Assembly (NCBI GenBank): GCA_050084985.1
Contig: JBITNC010000001.1
Location: 125,488,001-125,552,000 of the forward strand
Source of the DNA: Nageia nagi
Lineage: Eukaryota; Pinophyta
Direction of reading: 5' to 3'
DNA length: 64,000 bases
Shown here: one piece after another, positions 33,915 through 45,489 of the stretch
Layout: each line of letters opens with the position of its first letter
How positions within the stretch are numbered: position 1 is the first letter of the stretch
Made by a program: the position numbers and the translations under genes
The notes under the pieces: model-generated
Told to the model about the DNA's origin: nothing
Database searches by the model: none
What the model saw: the letters and a program-made list of their open reading frames with translations, nothing else

Positions 33915-35456
33915 CTCCTTCAAGAGACTTCATTTGAAAATGACCCATCAAATATGAGTGAATTAATTAGAGAGATTGAGATGCCCTAGTTTTCTTATCT
34001 TTTTCAAATTTTTACCTTTTCATCTTCCCTAAGATGGAATTTTTACAAAGGCTAATAGAGGGTGAAATAGGTGGCAATTCTTTCACAAGATCTTGATCTT
34101 TCATGAGTTGAATACTCTTATGGTTTATATGGCCTAAATGTTGTTGCCAAAGGTTGCCTTTAGAATAAACATTTGAGGTAAGGCATAACTTAGAAGGCAC
34201 TTGATCAACTATGTAAAGGTCATTATTAACTGATCTTTTTATCAAATGAAAACCCTTTCTTTAAAACCCAAGAGTTTGAGATGAAGTCAAAGGTATAACC
34301 CTTATTTGCAATTTGAATAATTGACAAAAGATTCAATTATAATTTAATCACAATGAGCACATTTTCAATCACCTTCCCATGCATCAAGATGCTTCGAATC
34401 CCTTCAACTTCAAACATAGAGTTATCACCTATTACTATCGCATCCTTCTTATATTTGTGAAAGTTTTCAAATCTTATATGATTAGTGCAACCTGAATCAA
34501 TAACCCAATCATTTGTAAAGGTATGATACTTAGAATAAAAAGCATAAACATAAGCACCTTTCTTATTTTTTTTTCTTTTGAAGTTGTTCACATTATCTTT
34601 TTTTCTGCCATTTTTCTTCATCTTTTTCTTGAAGCAATGATTCTTTGTGATCATAGATGCCACAATAGTTATAATTTTTGTCAAACTTTTCCTTAGGCAA
34701 ATGAGGTTTGTTTGAATTTCTTTTGTGATCATGATGATTGTTGTTATACTTCTTTACATTTATGTTATGATGAGCATGAGGGATCTTCTTATGATTTTTG
34801 AACTTCTTAAAGTAAGTCATCTTAGTTACACATAAAGCAAAATTTTGCTCCTTTGAAGAAGAAATTAACACCTTGTTTATGGTTTCTTCATGCTTTAAGA
34901 GGAGTCTAGAAATATTCTCAAGAGATGAGACTTCATCTTCATCATCAAGTCTAGTATCAATAATAATCATAAAGTGACTAAACTAGGTTGAGAGGCTTTG
35001 CAAGATGATGAACATCATAAATTCATCATTTATCCAATTACATCCATAAATTATAAATTGATTCATAGGATCAACAATTTTATTCAAGTAGATTGCAACA
35101 CCTTTATCATCCTCTTAATGAGATTACAAGAGTTTTTGAAGTATGTTGAATCTTCTTGAAAATTTAGACCTAAGGTGGATCTTCTTAAACCTATCCCAAG
35201 CTTCTTTGGCAGATGTTGAGGTTGAAATCATGAGAAGAACTTCATATGAAACTATTCTAAATATCATGGAGGTTTCCAACTCATTCTTATTTTTATAGAC
35301 CTTTAACACTTTAGCTTCTATTGGAGCGACTTGATTTTCACTCATTATTTGCCAAAGGTTGTGTGCTTGAAGCTCTACTTTCATCCTTAGTTCCTAAATA
35401 CTATAATTAGAACCATCAAGAATGTGCTTAGGAGTGAAGGAATCTCCTATTTCAGC
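33915..35456 (-). pseudogene. Cop-3 gag, protease and GAG-pre-integrase
   Basis: Frameshifted remnant. Recognisable pieces are the gag start (KHILDGSNY) near 35430-35400, the gag core with TSTSAKEAWDRFKKIHLRSK (35384-35124), RLLLKHEETINK (34970-34593), a broken zinc knuckle (CNYCGIYDHKE), the protease active site WVIDSGCTNH (34732-34337) and GNLWQQHLGHINHKS (34245-34012). The initiation codon appears as ATA. It would package RNA and process the polyprotein, but it is clearly non-functional. Confidence 0.85.
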
Positions 35457-37265
35457 AAAAGAAAGGTTAATTTATTAAGGTATAAGAAGCATCAATACAT
35501 AATTATAAGTAGTAAAACATAAATTATTTAACCAATTATCATAGCAATTGCAAGTAACTAGTATAAACTTAATCATATTTAACTTTAGGTAGTTTGAAGG
35601 TTAGTAAATCCAAATCTACTATTATAGATAGCATTTAAGGTTAGTATTTGTGGTTAGTGCACATTCTTCAATTGACTTAACTTAATTTGAGCATTTGAAT
35701 ATGGCTTTAACCATAAAAAAAGAACCACACATAATAAGGGGTTAGTAGTTTTCCTTAGCTTTATGTTTAGTTACAAAAATAAGACTTTGTAAGTTTTTCA
35801 ACATGCTCAATATCAACACAAATCCTAACCACTTATAAAAGGAAGGTCAATTAACACCAACTTGCTTTAAGGAAGCTTTAGTTCAAGAGAAAGAGTCATT
35901 TCCTCAAACATAAAAGTATTGAAGTCCACTGTATAGCAAGTTTGAAAGTGACGCATGTGGGCAATGATTGGATTCCTTTATCTCGTAAGGATTGTTTATT
36001 TTTACATTTTGTCTTCATATTCTCTTCTCTTTTCTTTCTTCCAAAGTTTGATCTCCTTCTTCTAGATTGTCTCCATTTTTGCAATAAGACTCCTTACTTT
36101 CCTATGCTTGAAAGATATCATGAAAAGACTATTTTCATTTAAAAAAAAAAGGTTAGATCAAAGAGGAGTAACATTAATTTCATAAATAAAAGATTATTTC
36201 CTCCCCTTCTTTTTAAAATATTGAATCTTCCCCCCTCCTCCCACCCTGCCCCATCTCACCTCACCTCACCTCCCCCCCTCTTTTCTTCAAGAAGGATAAA
36301 TTTTTGTTAAAAAAAAAACTTCCAAAAATTTTCTTTTAAATAATTAGAATTATTTAAAAAAGCTTAACTTCCTATTTTAAAAAATATACTTCACTTAAGA
36401 AGCAATTTCTCATTTGTTTTTAAATTACTTTTAAATAGGGAGATAAAAAATGAACTAATTTATCCAAAAGAAAAAAATTCCTTATTCTTAAATACTCATA
36501 AACTATTAAGAAGTGTAAATATATATACTCCTTAAAAAAAATTCTTTATATCAAAGAAGATTTCCCTTTTATAAAATAATCACCAAAAATAATTTAAAGC
36601 TCTCCCCAACTTTTTTTTTTAAAGATAGTTAATCCAAAAAAGGATTTGAGAGTTTAAAAGCCTAACAAATGCCATTAAATGCAGAGCAGGTCCATTTATT
36701 AAAAAAACTTAAGAACCATAAAATTGAGGGAGGTGCTACATTCTCAAGGTTTGGTGCGATGGAGCATGAGAGAGGGTTTCAGTGAATAATGGAAGTTCAC
36801 ATTTTGAGTTTTGTATGATTTTTTCCAATTGAGAAATAAGTGCTAGACTGTTGGGACTTGGTAATATGTAGAATTTTGTTTTTATTTTTACACGTAAAAA
36901 AAAATCAAATATATAATTTTGTATATTATGGATATTTGAAAAAAATAATTAACATTCTTTATTTTGTATATAAAAATAATTTAAAAAAAATTACCTAAAT
37001 TTCAGCCATATATTTTTAAAAAAATAAATATCTAAAGAGTAATTTTTTTTAAAAATATCTACTGCTAAAAATACTATAATAATACATTATAGTTACTTTG
37101 AGCAATTTAACAAAGAAGGTTAGTTAAAAATAAATTGCCCAACAAAGATATTACTATTTTCAAGAAAATATTTCTCACAAATTGAACTCATACATTGCCA
37201 AAAAAAATTAGTATCATGAAATAATTCAAAAAAAATGAGAGAGGTTATACTATCAAGGGTTTTAC
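35457..37265 (-). other. Cop-3 leader, predicted 1.8-kb intron
   Basis: The 5' splice site GAG|GTAAAA at 37265 matches that of Cop-1. The acceptor next to gag has decayed (TTTTGCTG where Cop-1 has a CAG). A pyrimidine-rich stretch on the plus strand lies at about 36195-36285. No coding content was seen. Confidence 0.45.
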
Positions 37266-37300
37266 CTCACAAAATGGAGTAGGAAGATCCTCGAAGGAAG

Positions 37301-37312
37301 GCTATGGTACCA
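37301..37312 (-). other. Cop-3 primer binding site, diverged
   Basis: GCTATGGTACCA, two differences from the perfect GCTCTGATACCA, two bases inside the LTR start at 37315. Confidence 0.75.
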
Positions 37313-37314
37313 AT

Positions 37315-37791
37315 TGAAAGAGGTGAACCTCCTACATCCAAGATCACTTTTGAGTGTTCTTCTTACTTCAATGAACAACATGAGATAAATATTCAATCAC
37401 ACACAAGAGAGAGATAATCATGTATAATGGTTCCTCTCAAGGTGAGAGTACTCCACTCTAACTCAAGATCTTTACTTCACAAAGATAGTTCTTACAATGC
37501 TTACTACATCTCTCTCTTCCTATCAACCTACAAGACATGAGCATAACTTTGCTCTTATCAATTGTGTTTTACAATAAGACCAAGCTCTCTATTTATAGGA
37601 GATAATCCCATATTAACTCACCTTAACTCACTTTTTTACCAAAGGTTTACATGAGGTTAAGAAGGGTCAAGTTGCACATATTTAATTCCTAAATACTATA
37701 AAAGGTATTTATAAATACTTTTTTAGTATTTGGATGAATTAAGTAAGACACTTTTTAGATACTAAATAATAATGCATTAAGAATTCTAACA
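37315..37791 (-). repeat. Cop-3 5' LTR (477 bp)
   Basis: Begins TGAAAGAGG and ends AATTCTAACA. On the minus strand it has a TATA box (37589-37598) and the conserved hairpin (37427-37456, CTCTCA pairing with TGAGAG). The bases after it, CGCTA, would be the target site, but the other copy is lost. Confidence 0.85.
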
Positions 37792-37796
37792 CGCTA

Positions 37797-38599
37797 TAAT
37801 CATGGTTCATATTTTAAAGTATTTTGAATATAACAAAGTTTATATTATTGCTAAAGGTCAGCCTTCACTTCTTTATATATCCTTGCAAGCTATATATGAA
37901 AGTGGAATAGGTAGACCTCCATAGATCAGAACTCTTTGATATGATAAGAACTCTGATAGGTGGTTGTTAGTTGCAATCTTCATCAAGCTACGATGTCTTT
38001 AGATGCCACCTATCATGAGAAATTATTATACTTTGAGCTTTGAACTTTCTATCTTTTGCACACAACATAATTCGACATATTTCACATAGCCAATGATGTG
38101 CTTCTTTTGAGTTGATAATGGTGCATGTCATCTAGATCAAGAGTTCTAGATTTTGATGGTCGATTCATTGATCCATGCACATGAAGATCTAGTGAGAACT
38201 CACCATGAATCCGATTATAATCCTCCAAAGATTCATTATTACTTGTTATTGAGGATTGTACATACACTTCGTATTAGGTTTATGTGTTTAATGTATATTT
38301 GTTGTAATCTGATATAATGTACATTATCTATTTCATCTTATATTGTAGATCATTTATTTGTTGTGTATATTTGTATGTTGCAAAATTTTAAGTCTACACT
38401 ATTATTATAGTTAACTATAACTTATCTCCATGGTTGCTTATAAAAAAAGAACATTTGATGTTGACTTTTATAGTTCTTAGAAAATATCAAGTGAAAAATA
38501 TGGATTTCTATTATGTTTCTACCTTAAACCATTAATTAATGAATTGATGCAATTATGAAATGAAATTCTTAATGTGAATGATATAAGTAGACATATCCA
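37797..38599. other. Unassigned sequence between Cop-3 and the CACTA remnant
   Basis: No gene or clear repeat. CTATAATCATGGTTCAT just after the LTR (37794 onward) loosely resembles the inverse of the CACTA right end, but I could not find a good left terminus. Confidence 0.35.
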
Positions 38600-38619
38600 A
38601 TAGAGGTCATTCACACTAC

Positions 38620-40562
38620 ATGGCATTATATATTGGACTATACATGATTTTTAGGACTTACTATTTGTTTAGGTATGTGTATTATGTACAACCTTTATTA
38701 CATCTACATTATATAGCAAATCAAACTTGTTGTAAATATTTGATTTTCTCTTACCTTATGATAATGCTTTCTCAAATAAAGTTTTTTATAGGATTTCAAA
38801 CAAAAGGTTATCATTCTTGCCCACTATGTGCAAAACATCTCACATGGTATTCGAGTACCATGAGGAATATGGAATACCTTGGAAATAGAAAATATTTTCC
38901 AATAGATCATTAATTTCATGGGTGTAAGTCATCATAGTTTGATGGTGAGTTTAATTACACCCCCACTCCCAATTATGCAATTCCTATTGATTGGTGAAAA
39001 AAGTACCAGCAAAGTGAAGACATATGTTCGGGAAGATTTGATGAGGAACAATGGCATGAAGATCTAGATGATTTTATTCTCGATGAAGATGACTTACCTA
39101 AAGGTGAATTTTAACAAAATATATCATTATGTTTAGTTATTATAAAAATATATTTATAATATTTCAATTTCATTAATATAATAATTAAATGATTGACTTT
39201 ATATATATTTTGTAGGTATGAAAAGACTATCAATATTTTATAAACTTATATACTAGAAGCACTTGTTAGTTGTATATTTAATAGATCCTATGCACATTGT
39301 AAATAATGTTAGATCTTATTTGTGTCAATATACAACAACTATAAAATCTAATACTATTAATGTAAGAAATTATTTAAGAGACACCAACACAAAGTGTACC
39401 TTATGGATATCAGATAGAATGAAAAATGCACATGTTCACTTAGCATGGATAATGTCTAAAGAAGTGAACATGTTACATAATGCTATTAAAACCATTATAA
39501 CACCAACTTAGTATGGATCATCTTTAAGAAAAATTATTCAGTATTGATAGTAAAATAAGAGGATTAAAATCTCATGATTACCATAACTTCTTGAAGGTAT
39601 TCTCATATTATGTGTCTATAGAAATTATTTTTTTAGTATTAATATATTTTTTTTTTTCAAAATATAATGATTAATACTACTTGCACAATACATAACTTTA
39701 TATACAACATGTTTTTTCACTTGTAATTTATGGATGTAAGGATTTACCTTCAGATCTAAAAAAGGCAATTAATCAAATATCAATATATCTAAGGTATATC
39801 ATGTTATGGTAATGCTCTATGAAAAAAATAGTATGTTTTTAATTATCTTCATTTTCTAAAAATTTTATCAATTTTGAATACATTTGATAGTATTATATTT
39901 TTATCAATAGGTGGATAACTAAAAAGGAGATACATGTGAGCAAATACCTAAATGGCATAGAGAAATTGTTAAAATTATTTGTACCTTTGAAAAGGAAATA
40001 CCTGATACTTTTATAGACATACAAGTGCACATATTGATCCACCTAGTAGATGATATAAAAATAATAGATGTTATAAGTGCTAGAAGCATGTTTTTTGTAG
40101 AGAGATTTTTAAAAGTACTAAAATCATTTGCTAGACAAAATTCATGACCAAAAAATACCTAAATGGCATAGAGAAATTGCTAAAATTATTTTTACTTTTG
40201 AAAAGGAAGTGCTTGCTACTTTTATGGACATACAAGTACACATATTGATCCACCTAGTAGATGATATAGAAATAATAAGTGTTATAAGTGCTAGAAGCAT
40301 GTTTTTTTGTGAAGAGATTTTTAAAAGTACTAAAATCATTTATTAGAAAAAAATCAGATTGAAAGGATCAATGGGTGAAGGATACATTGTACAAGAATTT
40401 TTTTTAGCATTTGAGTATATTTTCCAAATTCATCCTTCTACACTAAAGATGTGGCAAGTAGACATAGACATAGAAAAATTTGAAGGAGAGATTTTGGAAT
40501 ATAATGGAATAAATTATACTATTAAAGGTACTAGCAATATTAAAGATATTACTAATTTATAA
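38620..40562 (+). pseudogene. CACTA transposase (tnp2-type) remnant
   Basis: Pieces in order match the plant CACTA transposase (Transposase_21, then DUF4218): FQTKGYHSCPLCAKHL and YLGNRKYFPIDH (38780-38913), an acidic stretch ending LPKGEF (to about 39113), then, after what looks like a short intron ending TTTGTAG near 39216, SIFYKLIY and LIDPMHIVNNVRSYL (39220-39330), KIRGLKSHDYHNF (39553-39591), ERFLKVLKSFAR and GSMGEGYIVQEF (40363-40398). The enzyme would cut and move the element at its CACTA ends. Stops, frameshifts and an internal duplication inactivate it. Confidence 0.82.
39942..40345 (+). repeat. 211-bp internal duplication in the transposase
   Basis: AAATACCTAAATGGCATAGA starts at 39942 and again at 40153, and the following 190 bp match with few differences (ATATTGATCCACCTAGTAGA, AGTGCTAGAAGCATGTTTTT). 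It duplicates about 65 codons of the DUF4218 region. Because 211 is not a multiple of three, it also shifts the frame. Confidence 0.92.
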
Positions 40563-41089
40563 TAATATGTATAACATGCATTTTGGATTTAATTTGATCA
40601 ATGGTTACTACTAATGGATGTATATTATGTTGTTGTGATTTTACAGATTATCATGACTTTAAATCTATAAACCATTTTGTCATGATGAATATGGAATATT
40701 GCAAGGAGTGAATTGAATTAGACAAAAGTAAAAGAATTAAACTTGTAGAAGAATTATTTTATTTCATAGATAAAATCTAAGGGGTACACCTATACTTGCA
40801 CAACTAAAGACAAAAATTGGCCAACAGAGTGTCCAAGGTCATGGTTGAGGGAAGCAAATGATGAGAAAGAAAGACAAGGAGATGAAAATATAAATGAATA
40901 TGTTCAAAATATAGCCATTGGATGCAATCAAAATGCAATTATTATTAATTTATTAATACACATTTGATTTTTTATATTTTTATAAGAACATGATAGTTTA
41001 TAAAAATATAATGATTGCATTAATAATATTTTTTATGTAAATATTTGTAAGCATTATCTTTCTCTTTAATGTGGGCATATGGTTAATAC

Positions 41090-41510
41090 TTTAGAATTGA
41101 AAAGATTGATCATAATAGAATGACATTTTATTATGGAGTGATGGTTGACTTTAATCAATTAAGTCATGCAAGTACAAAAGATAAAACTTGATGGAAGGAA
41201 TATTACAATATGTTGAAAAAATCAACAAATTATTCAATTGGATTATAGGTCATTCCAATGTGTAGTATTTAGATATAAATAGTTTGACACACTTGATAAA
41301 AGAATAATTTACATGATGGCAATAGTGAATACTTTGCATTAAAATTCACAAAATATTTAACTCGATATAAAGAACCTTATGTTTTATCATAACATTGTAG
41401 TAAAGTATTTTTGTATCTAGATGTAGAGAATGAGACAATGTGGTTTGTAATTAATATTGATCATAAAGGAAAATATATTATATTTTCTATTGATATAAAT
41501 GATAATTAAA
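41090..41510 (+). pseudogene. DUF4216-like C-terminal part of the CACTA element
   Basis: Fragments resemble the domain that follows the transposase in plant CACTA proteins: FYYGVMVDFNQL (about 41130-41165) and EPYVLS with KVFLYLDVENETMWFVINID (about 41370-41465), in different frames. The position downstream of the transposase supports the call; the sequence alone is weak. Confidence 0.45.
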
Positions 41511-42024
41511 TGATTCATAATAGTATTTTATATTTTATGAATGTTATGATAGTTATATAATTTATATGATTTATAATTTATGGACATATTGAAAGATTTT
41601 ATATGCATATGATAATTTATAAATATTCTAAAACATATGTGGGTGTGTATAAAAATATGGGTCCACTTTATGGTCAAAAAGCGTGCTTAGGTTGGATGAA
41701 TTCAAAGTTTTAAGATTTTCAACTGATTTTGTTGGTTTTGGGATGTTTGGAAATGATATTGCATCATCTACCATATTATGAAATTACAAATTAATGTCAT
41801 ATATACCATTAGGAAATTACAAAAATTACATCACACATATCATCGATAATAACATAAATAAATTAGAAATTTACATTGGGCTTTTCATAATAAATAACAT
41901 CAGTAACAATGTTAGGAAAATTAAAAAATTAATCAAAATTAAACCCCTAATGGGGCCTGATAAAAATGACATCAAAAAGTAAAAAAAAAAAATTCTTGAC
42001 TTTATTCTTGATGCTCAATGACCA

Positions 42025-42037
42025 TTTTCTTATAGTG
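42025..42037 (+). repeat. CACTA right terminal inverted repeat
   Basis: TTTTCTTATAGTG, whose complement reads CACTATAAGAAAA. It is the exact end of the DNA transposon; unrelated copia LTR sequence begins right after it. Confidence 0.8.
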
Positions 42038-42465
42038 CAACTTGTCCTACACTCCATCTCATGACGTGCCCCTTGGGTAAAAGGGTGATGCATGTCATGA
42101 CATTGTATAATGGTTTAAAGGATAATCCAAGGGAGGATTTTGGCTTATAAATAGAAGACCCCCTCCTTGAGTTTTCTCACTTAAGATTGTAGCAAAGTTA
42201 TGCTCTTGTTTAGGTTGTAGGATAAGTGAGAAAGTGAGTTGTAAGAAAGTATTGTTTGAGAATAAGATCTTAGGTTAATGGATGTACTCCTATGGTTGAA
42301 GGAACCACTTTATATCGATGTCAAATTTATGAGATTGGTTATTATGTTTATGTTATTGTAATGATAGTTTAGAGAGCTTTCATATGATCTTGAGGTATGT
42401 TGCAAGAATAAAGGATCTTGCTCTGTATTTCAAGGTTACCTTCATTTGTTCTCTTAAGATACTCA
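42038..42465 (+). repeat. Cop-5, plus-strand copia LTR fragment
   Basis: Matches the complement of the Cop-7 and Cop-4 LTRs from ACTTGTCCTACACTCCAT onward, through GGCTTATAAATAGAAGACC (TATA box, 42144-42153) and the hairpin at about 42276-42309 (GGATGTACTCC..GGAACCACT), to about 42465. The first 130 bp of the LTR are missing, cut by the CACTA end. No primer site follows. Confidence 0.8.
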
Positions 42466-42468
42466 AAA

Positions 42469-42606
42469 TCTAACTATGGAAAGATAGAAATGACATAAAA
42501 TCAACATTTGCTTATGTGTTTAGCATTAGTTCCCATGCTATCTTTTGGGATTCTAAGAAGTAGTCTACTATTGCTCTTTCCACCATAAAGGTAGAATATT
42601 GAACCA
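42469..42606 (+). pseudogene. Cop-5 RNase H scrap
   Basis: One frame reads SNYGKIDRNDIKSTFAYVFS, then AIFWDSKK, a stop, and STIALSTIKVEY, the copia RNase H segment (compare DYGGDRDDRKST and LSTTEAEY in Cop-1). It abuts a minus-strand copia at 42607, so it is a fragment left by deletion or rearrangement. Confidence 0.8.
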
Positions 42607-44271
42607 TATTGGTGAGTCCAAGCATCTTCATGAACTTCTCGAAACTTTTATCATCTAAGTGCCTTGATGAAGATGTTTATTGTTTGCTCATCTATATGGA
42701 ATAATGTTTCAATTGAATTATCTTTACCTATACATGATGTCGAATCAAATGATACTCCATGTTGATGTGCTTTTCTTGATCATGAAACTTTGGATTCTTG
42801 ACCAATTAAATTGCAAAAATATTATCTGAGAAATCTTTTTATTGCATTCCAATACCCTTGACATAGTTTTTGCATAAATTGAGAGAGAATTCCAACCCCA
42901 AATGAAATATCTTTCTAGTTATGGTTAGATAAATGAGAGTTTCTAAAATTTATCCATACTTTATTGCATTTTCAAATGCATTCCCCTCAATAGGTTTTAA
43001 TTTCAAATTTTTTTCCATTGGAGTGGAAAGAGGATTACAATATATCATGCCAAATCTATTCAACAACTCCCCAATGTACATTCTTTAGAAAATAAAAATG
43101 TACCTTGATTTTTGAGTCACTTCAACATCCAAATAGTAATGAAGATGCCCCATATCTATCATTTTAAATCCTTTCTTCAAGTCTTGTTTCATGTATGCAA
43201 TGTATCTTTCATTGTTCCTTATTATCAAAAGATCATCTACATACACCATAAGATATGCAACAATTTTACCAACTTTTTTGATAAATAAATTTGCATCATT
43301 AAAATTAAAATATTCAAAGTTAATCTTCAAGAGATGGTGAATAAGATTTTTTTACCAAGAACGAGGATATTATTTTAGACCATACAAGAACTTGATGAGC
43401 TTAGAAAATTTATGTTCTAGATACTTCACTACAAACCCTTCTAGTTATTTTTGTATAAATTCTCTTTCAAATCACCATTCAAAAAATTAGTCTTCACATT
43501 CATCTAATGAACTTTCCATCTATGTTGAGATGACATTGCCAACAAAGATTGAATAGTAGCCCATTTAGCTATAGGAGAAAAGGTCTCATCATAGTCAATA
43601 CCTTATTTATGTGCAAAACCCTTAACCACAAGCCTTGCTTTGTATTTCTTAAGTGATTTATTTGATTTGTACTTATTTTTGTAGATCCACTTACATCTAA
43701 TAGGCTTGTTTCCATATGAAGGATCCATCAACTTCTAAGTCCCATTCTTGATGAGAGCATCATACTCCTTCATAGCAATGTTCTAGACATCATAAGAAAA
43801 AGATCATTTAAAAAAAGTCAATTCACAATCAATAGAGAAATTTAATTCACAATTCGAATGAACATTCCATATCATCAACATCATTACCTAATCTAAATCC
43901 TCTACTGCTCTATATTCTAGTATTTATTTTTAGGAACTACCTAATTTTTGTATTTCTAATTTTATCAAGATGAACACTCTTGAATGTTTTAGAGATCCAT
44001 TTAGGAATCTTTTGTGATATTTTTGGTTTCTCAACAAGATGAGGAGGTTCTTCATTATCATCATGACTCACCCTACTAATCCTATAAATCACATCATCCA
44101 AAGGAGATACTAAAACTAACAAAGAGGAAGGATCTTGTTATGGTGGAGGAGGTGTTTGTGCTATTAGAATAGTTTCTATTACTAGATTAGGTACTTTCAA
44201 AATAAATATAAGTAGTGTAGATTCTAAATATTGATATAATATAGAGATCCCCCCTCAAGATTTGGAATCTC
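42607..44271 (-). pseudogene. Cop-6 RT and RNase H remnant
   Basis: The best open part (43330-43085) has VAYLMVYVDDLLIIRNN, the RT active site, and MIDMGHLHYYLDVEV. Nearer 42620 the RNase H end (about SFEKFMKMLGL) is visible, and 43560-43700 holds the start of RT in broken frames. 44122-43937 is open and may be the linker between integrase and RT (PKWISKTFKS). Many stops; no function possible. Confidence 0.82.
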
Positions 44272-44276
44272 ATAAT

Positions 44277-44772
44277 TAAGAGAATTGAACTATAACATGA
44301 ACAACTCTAAACTCTCAAGATCTTATGAAATCTCATAAAACACATTTAACTAACTCACAAAGCAATCTCACAAAGATAACATAAGATGTAAGTGATTTCT
44401 TCAACTAGGAGTACATCCATTAACTAGATTTTTATTTCAATCACAAATACAACTCTTACAATCCTCCTAATCTCAACTCCTAAGCATTATCCTATAGCAT
44501 AACTTTATTGCACAATTAGTTGTAATCAAAAAGAGGGAGCCTTCTACTTATAGGTTAAAATTCCTCTTTGAATCACCTTTTTATCGAATGTACAAAAGCA
44601 TGACATGAACATCTTTTACCAAGGGGCATGCTCATGACATGGAGTGTAGGACAAGTTACATTATCATATTCAATTAAATACTTAAAGTATCAAATGATAC
44701 CCTTAAGTATTAGTGAACTTATATAAAATATTATTACATAACCTTTACAATAATGCATTATACATTCTAACA
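44277..44772 (-). repeat. Cop-7 3' LTR (496 bp)
   Basis: Begins TAAGAGAATTG (TG mutated to TA) and ends ACATTCTAACA. Preceded by ATAAT and followed by the polypurine tract at 44773-44781 (AAGGGGGAG on the minus strand). The hairpin position (44387-44418) is partly degraded compared with the 5' LTR. Confidence 0.93.
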
Positions 44773-45233
44773 CTCCCCCTTAATGCAATATTGAGATAAA
44801 GCAAATAAGAGAGAAGAAGAAGAAAAAGTAAGAGAGTTCTCCTCCAAACAGATACAATAGAGATGGAAACTTTTTACATATTTGTGAAGTAAGAAAAATC
44901 TAATTTGAGACTTATTACTTTGTCAAATACAATCATTAACCATAATCAATTTTAATATACATGAAGTAGTCATCCAATTAGAAGTCATGAAGAGTCTCAA
45001 AGAGCCTACATACCTGAAGTAAGTAGCTTGCAATATCAAAGGAACCTACAAGTCATAAGTAGCTCAAATAACAAGATCAGTTAGATGCAACATATTCATA
45101 TCAACAAAGATAAATGAATCACACAAATGCCATCATGAATTGATCAATAGTGCAATATAAGTCATCACGAAGATGTAATGATAAAAAATCATAGTCACTT
45201 ATTATATATAAAACATGTGTTAATTATCATTAT

Positions 45234-45340
45234 AAAATAGAGCATGCACATATAAGTTCTTCACATATGGATAATTGAATAGTGCCAAAAGATACATAAG
45301 AGTTCCTCACATATGGATAATTGAACAGTGCTAGATTGGC
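45234..45340 (-). repeat. Single copy of the Cop-4 106-bp repeat unit
   Basis: AAAATAGAGCATGCACATAT to GATTGGCCAAT, matching one unit of the three-unit array in Cop-4. It lies in the 3' untranslated region (44782 to about 45490). Confidence 0.85.
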
Positions 45341-45489
45341 CAATATTTTGCTTTAAAAATTTGTACAAGTTCTTTACGTAGAGCGAACTTACCATGAAGG
45401 TATACAACAAAATCAACATTATATAACATAAAATCCTTCTAGGGATGAAGTTGTCATCACAAATATGAATTCAATATAAGAATTCAAAC

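Larger units (their letters stand above)
30100..37791 (-). mobile_element. Cop-3, old copia split by Cop-4
   Basis: The parts, read 5' to 3' on the minus strand, are: LTR (37315-37791), primer site (37301-37312), leader (to about 35457), gag-protease and GAG-pre-integrase (to 33915), then after Cop-4, integrase and the start of RT (31066-30100). The rest of RT, RNase H and the 3' LTR are absent, cut off by the LTR fragment at 29838-30099. AGATG on both sides of Cop-4 (31062-31066 and 33910-33914) shows where the two halves join. Confidence 0.88.
38600..42037 (+). mobile_element. CACTA (En/Spm) DNA transposon remnant
   Basis: Plus-strand remains of a transposase of the tnp2 type, followed by a C-terminal region like DUF4216, and then a right end TTTTCTTATAGTG (42025-42037), the inverse of CACTATAAGAAAA, the signature terminus of plant CACTA elements. 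The bases after it are CAA and then a copia LTR fragment. The left terminus is not identified, and the transposase N-terminus is missing, so the element is truncated. Confidence 0.82.

Noticed and set aside
38607-38620. CACTACATGGCATT as the left end of the CACTA element
   Set aside because: After CACTA it does not match the complement of the right end, and it sits too close to the middle of the transposase.
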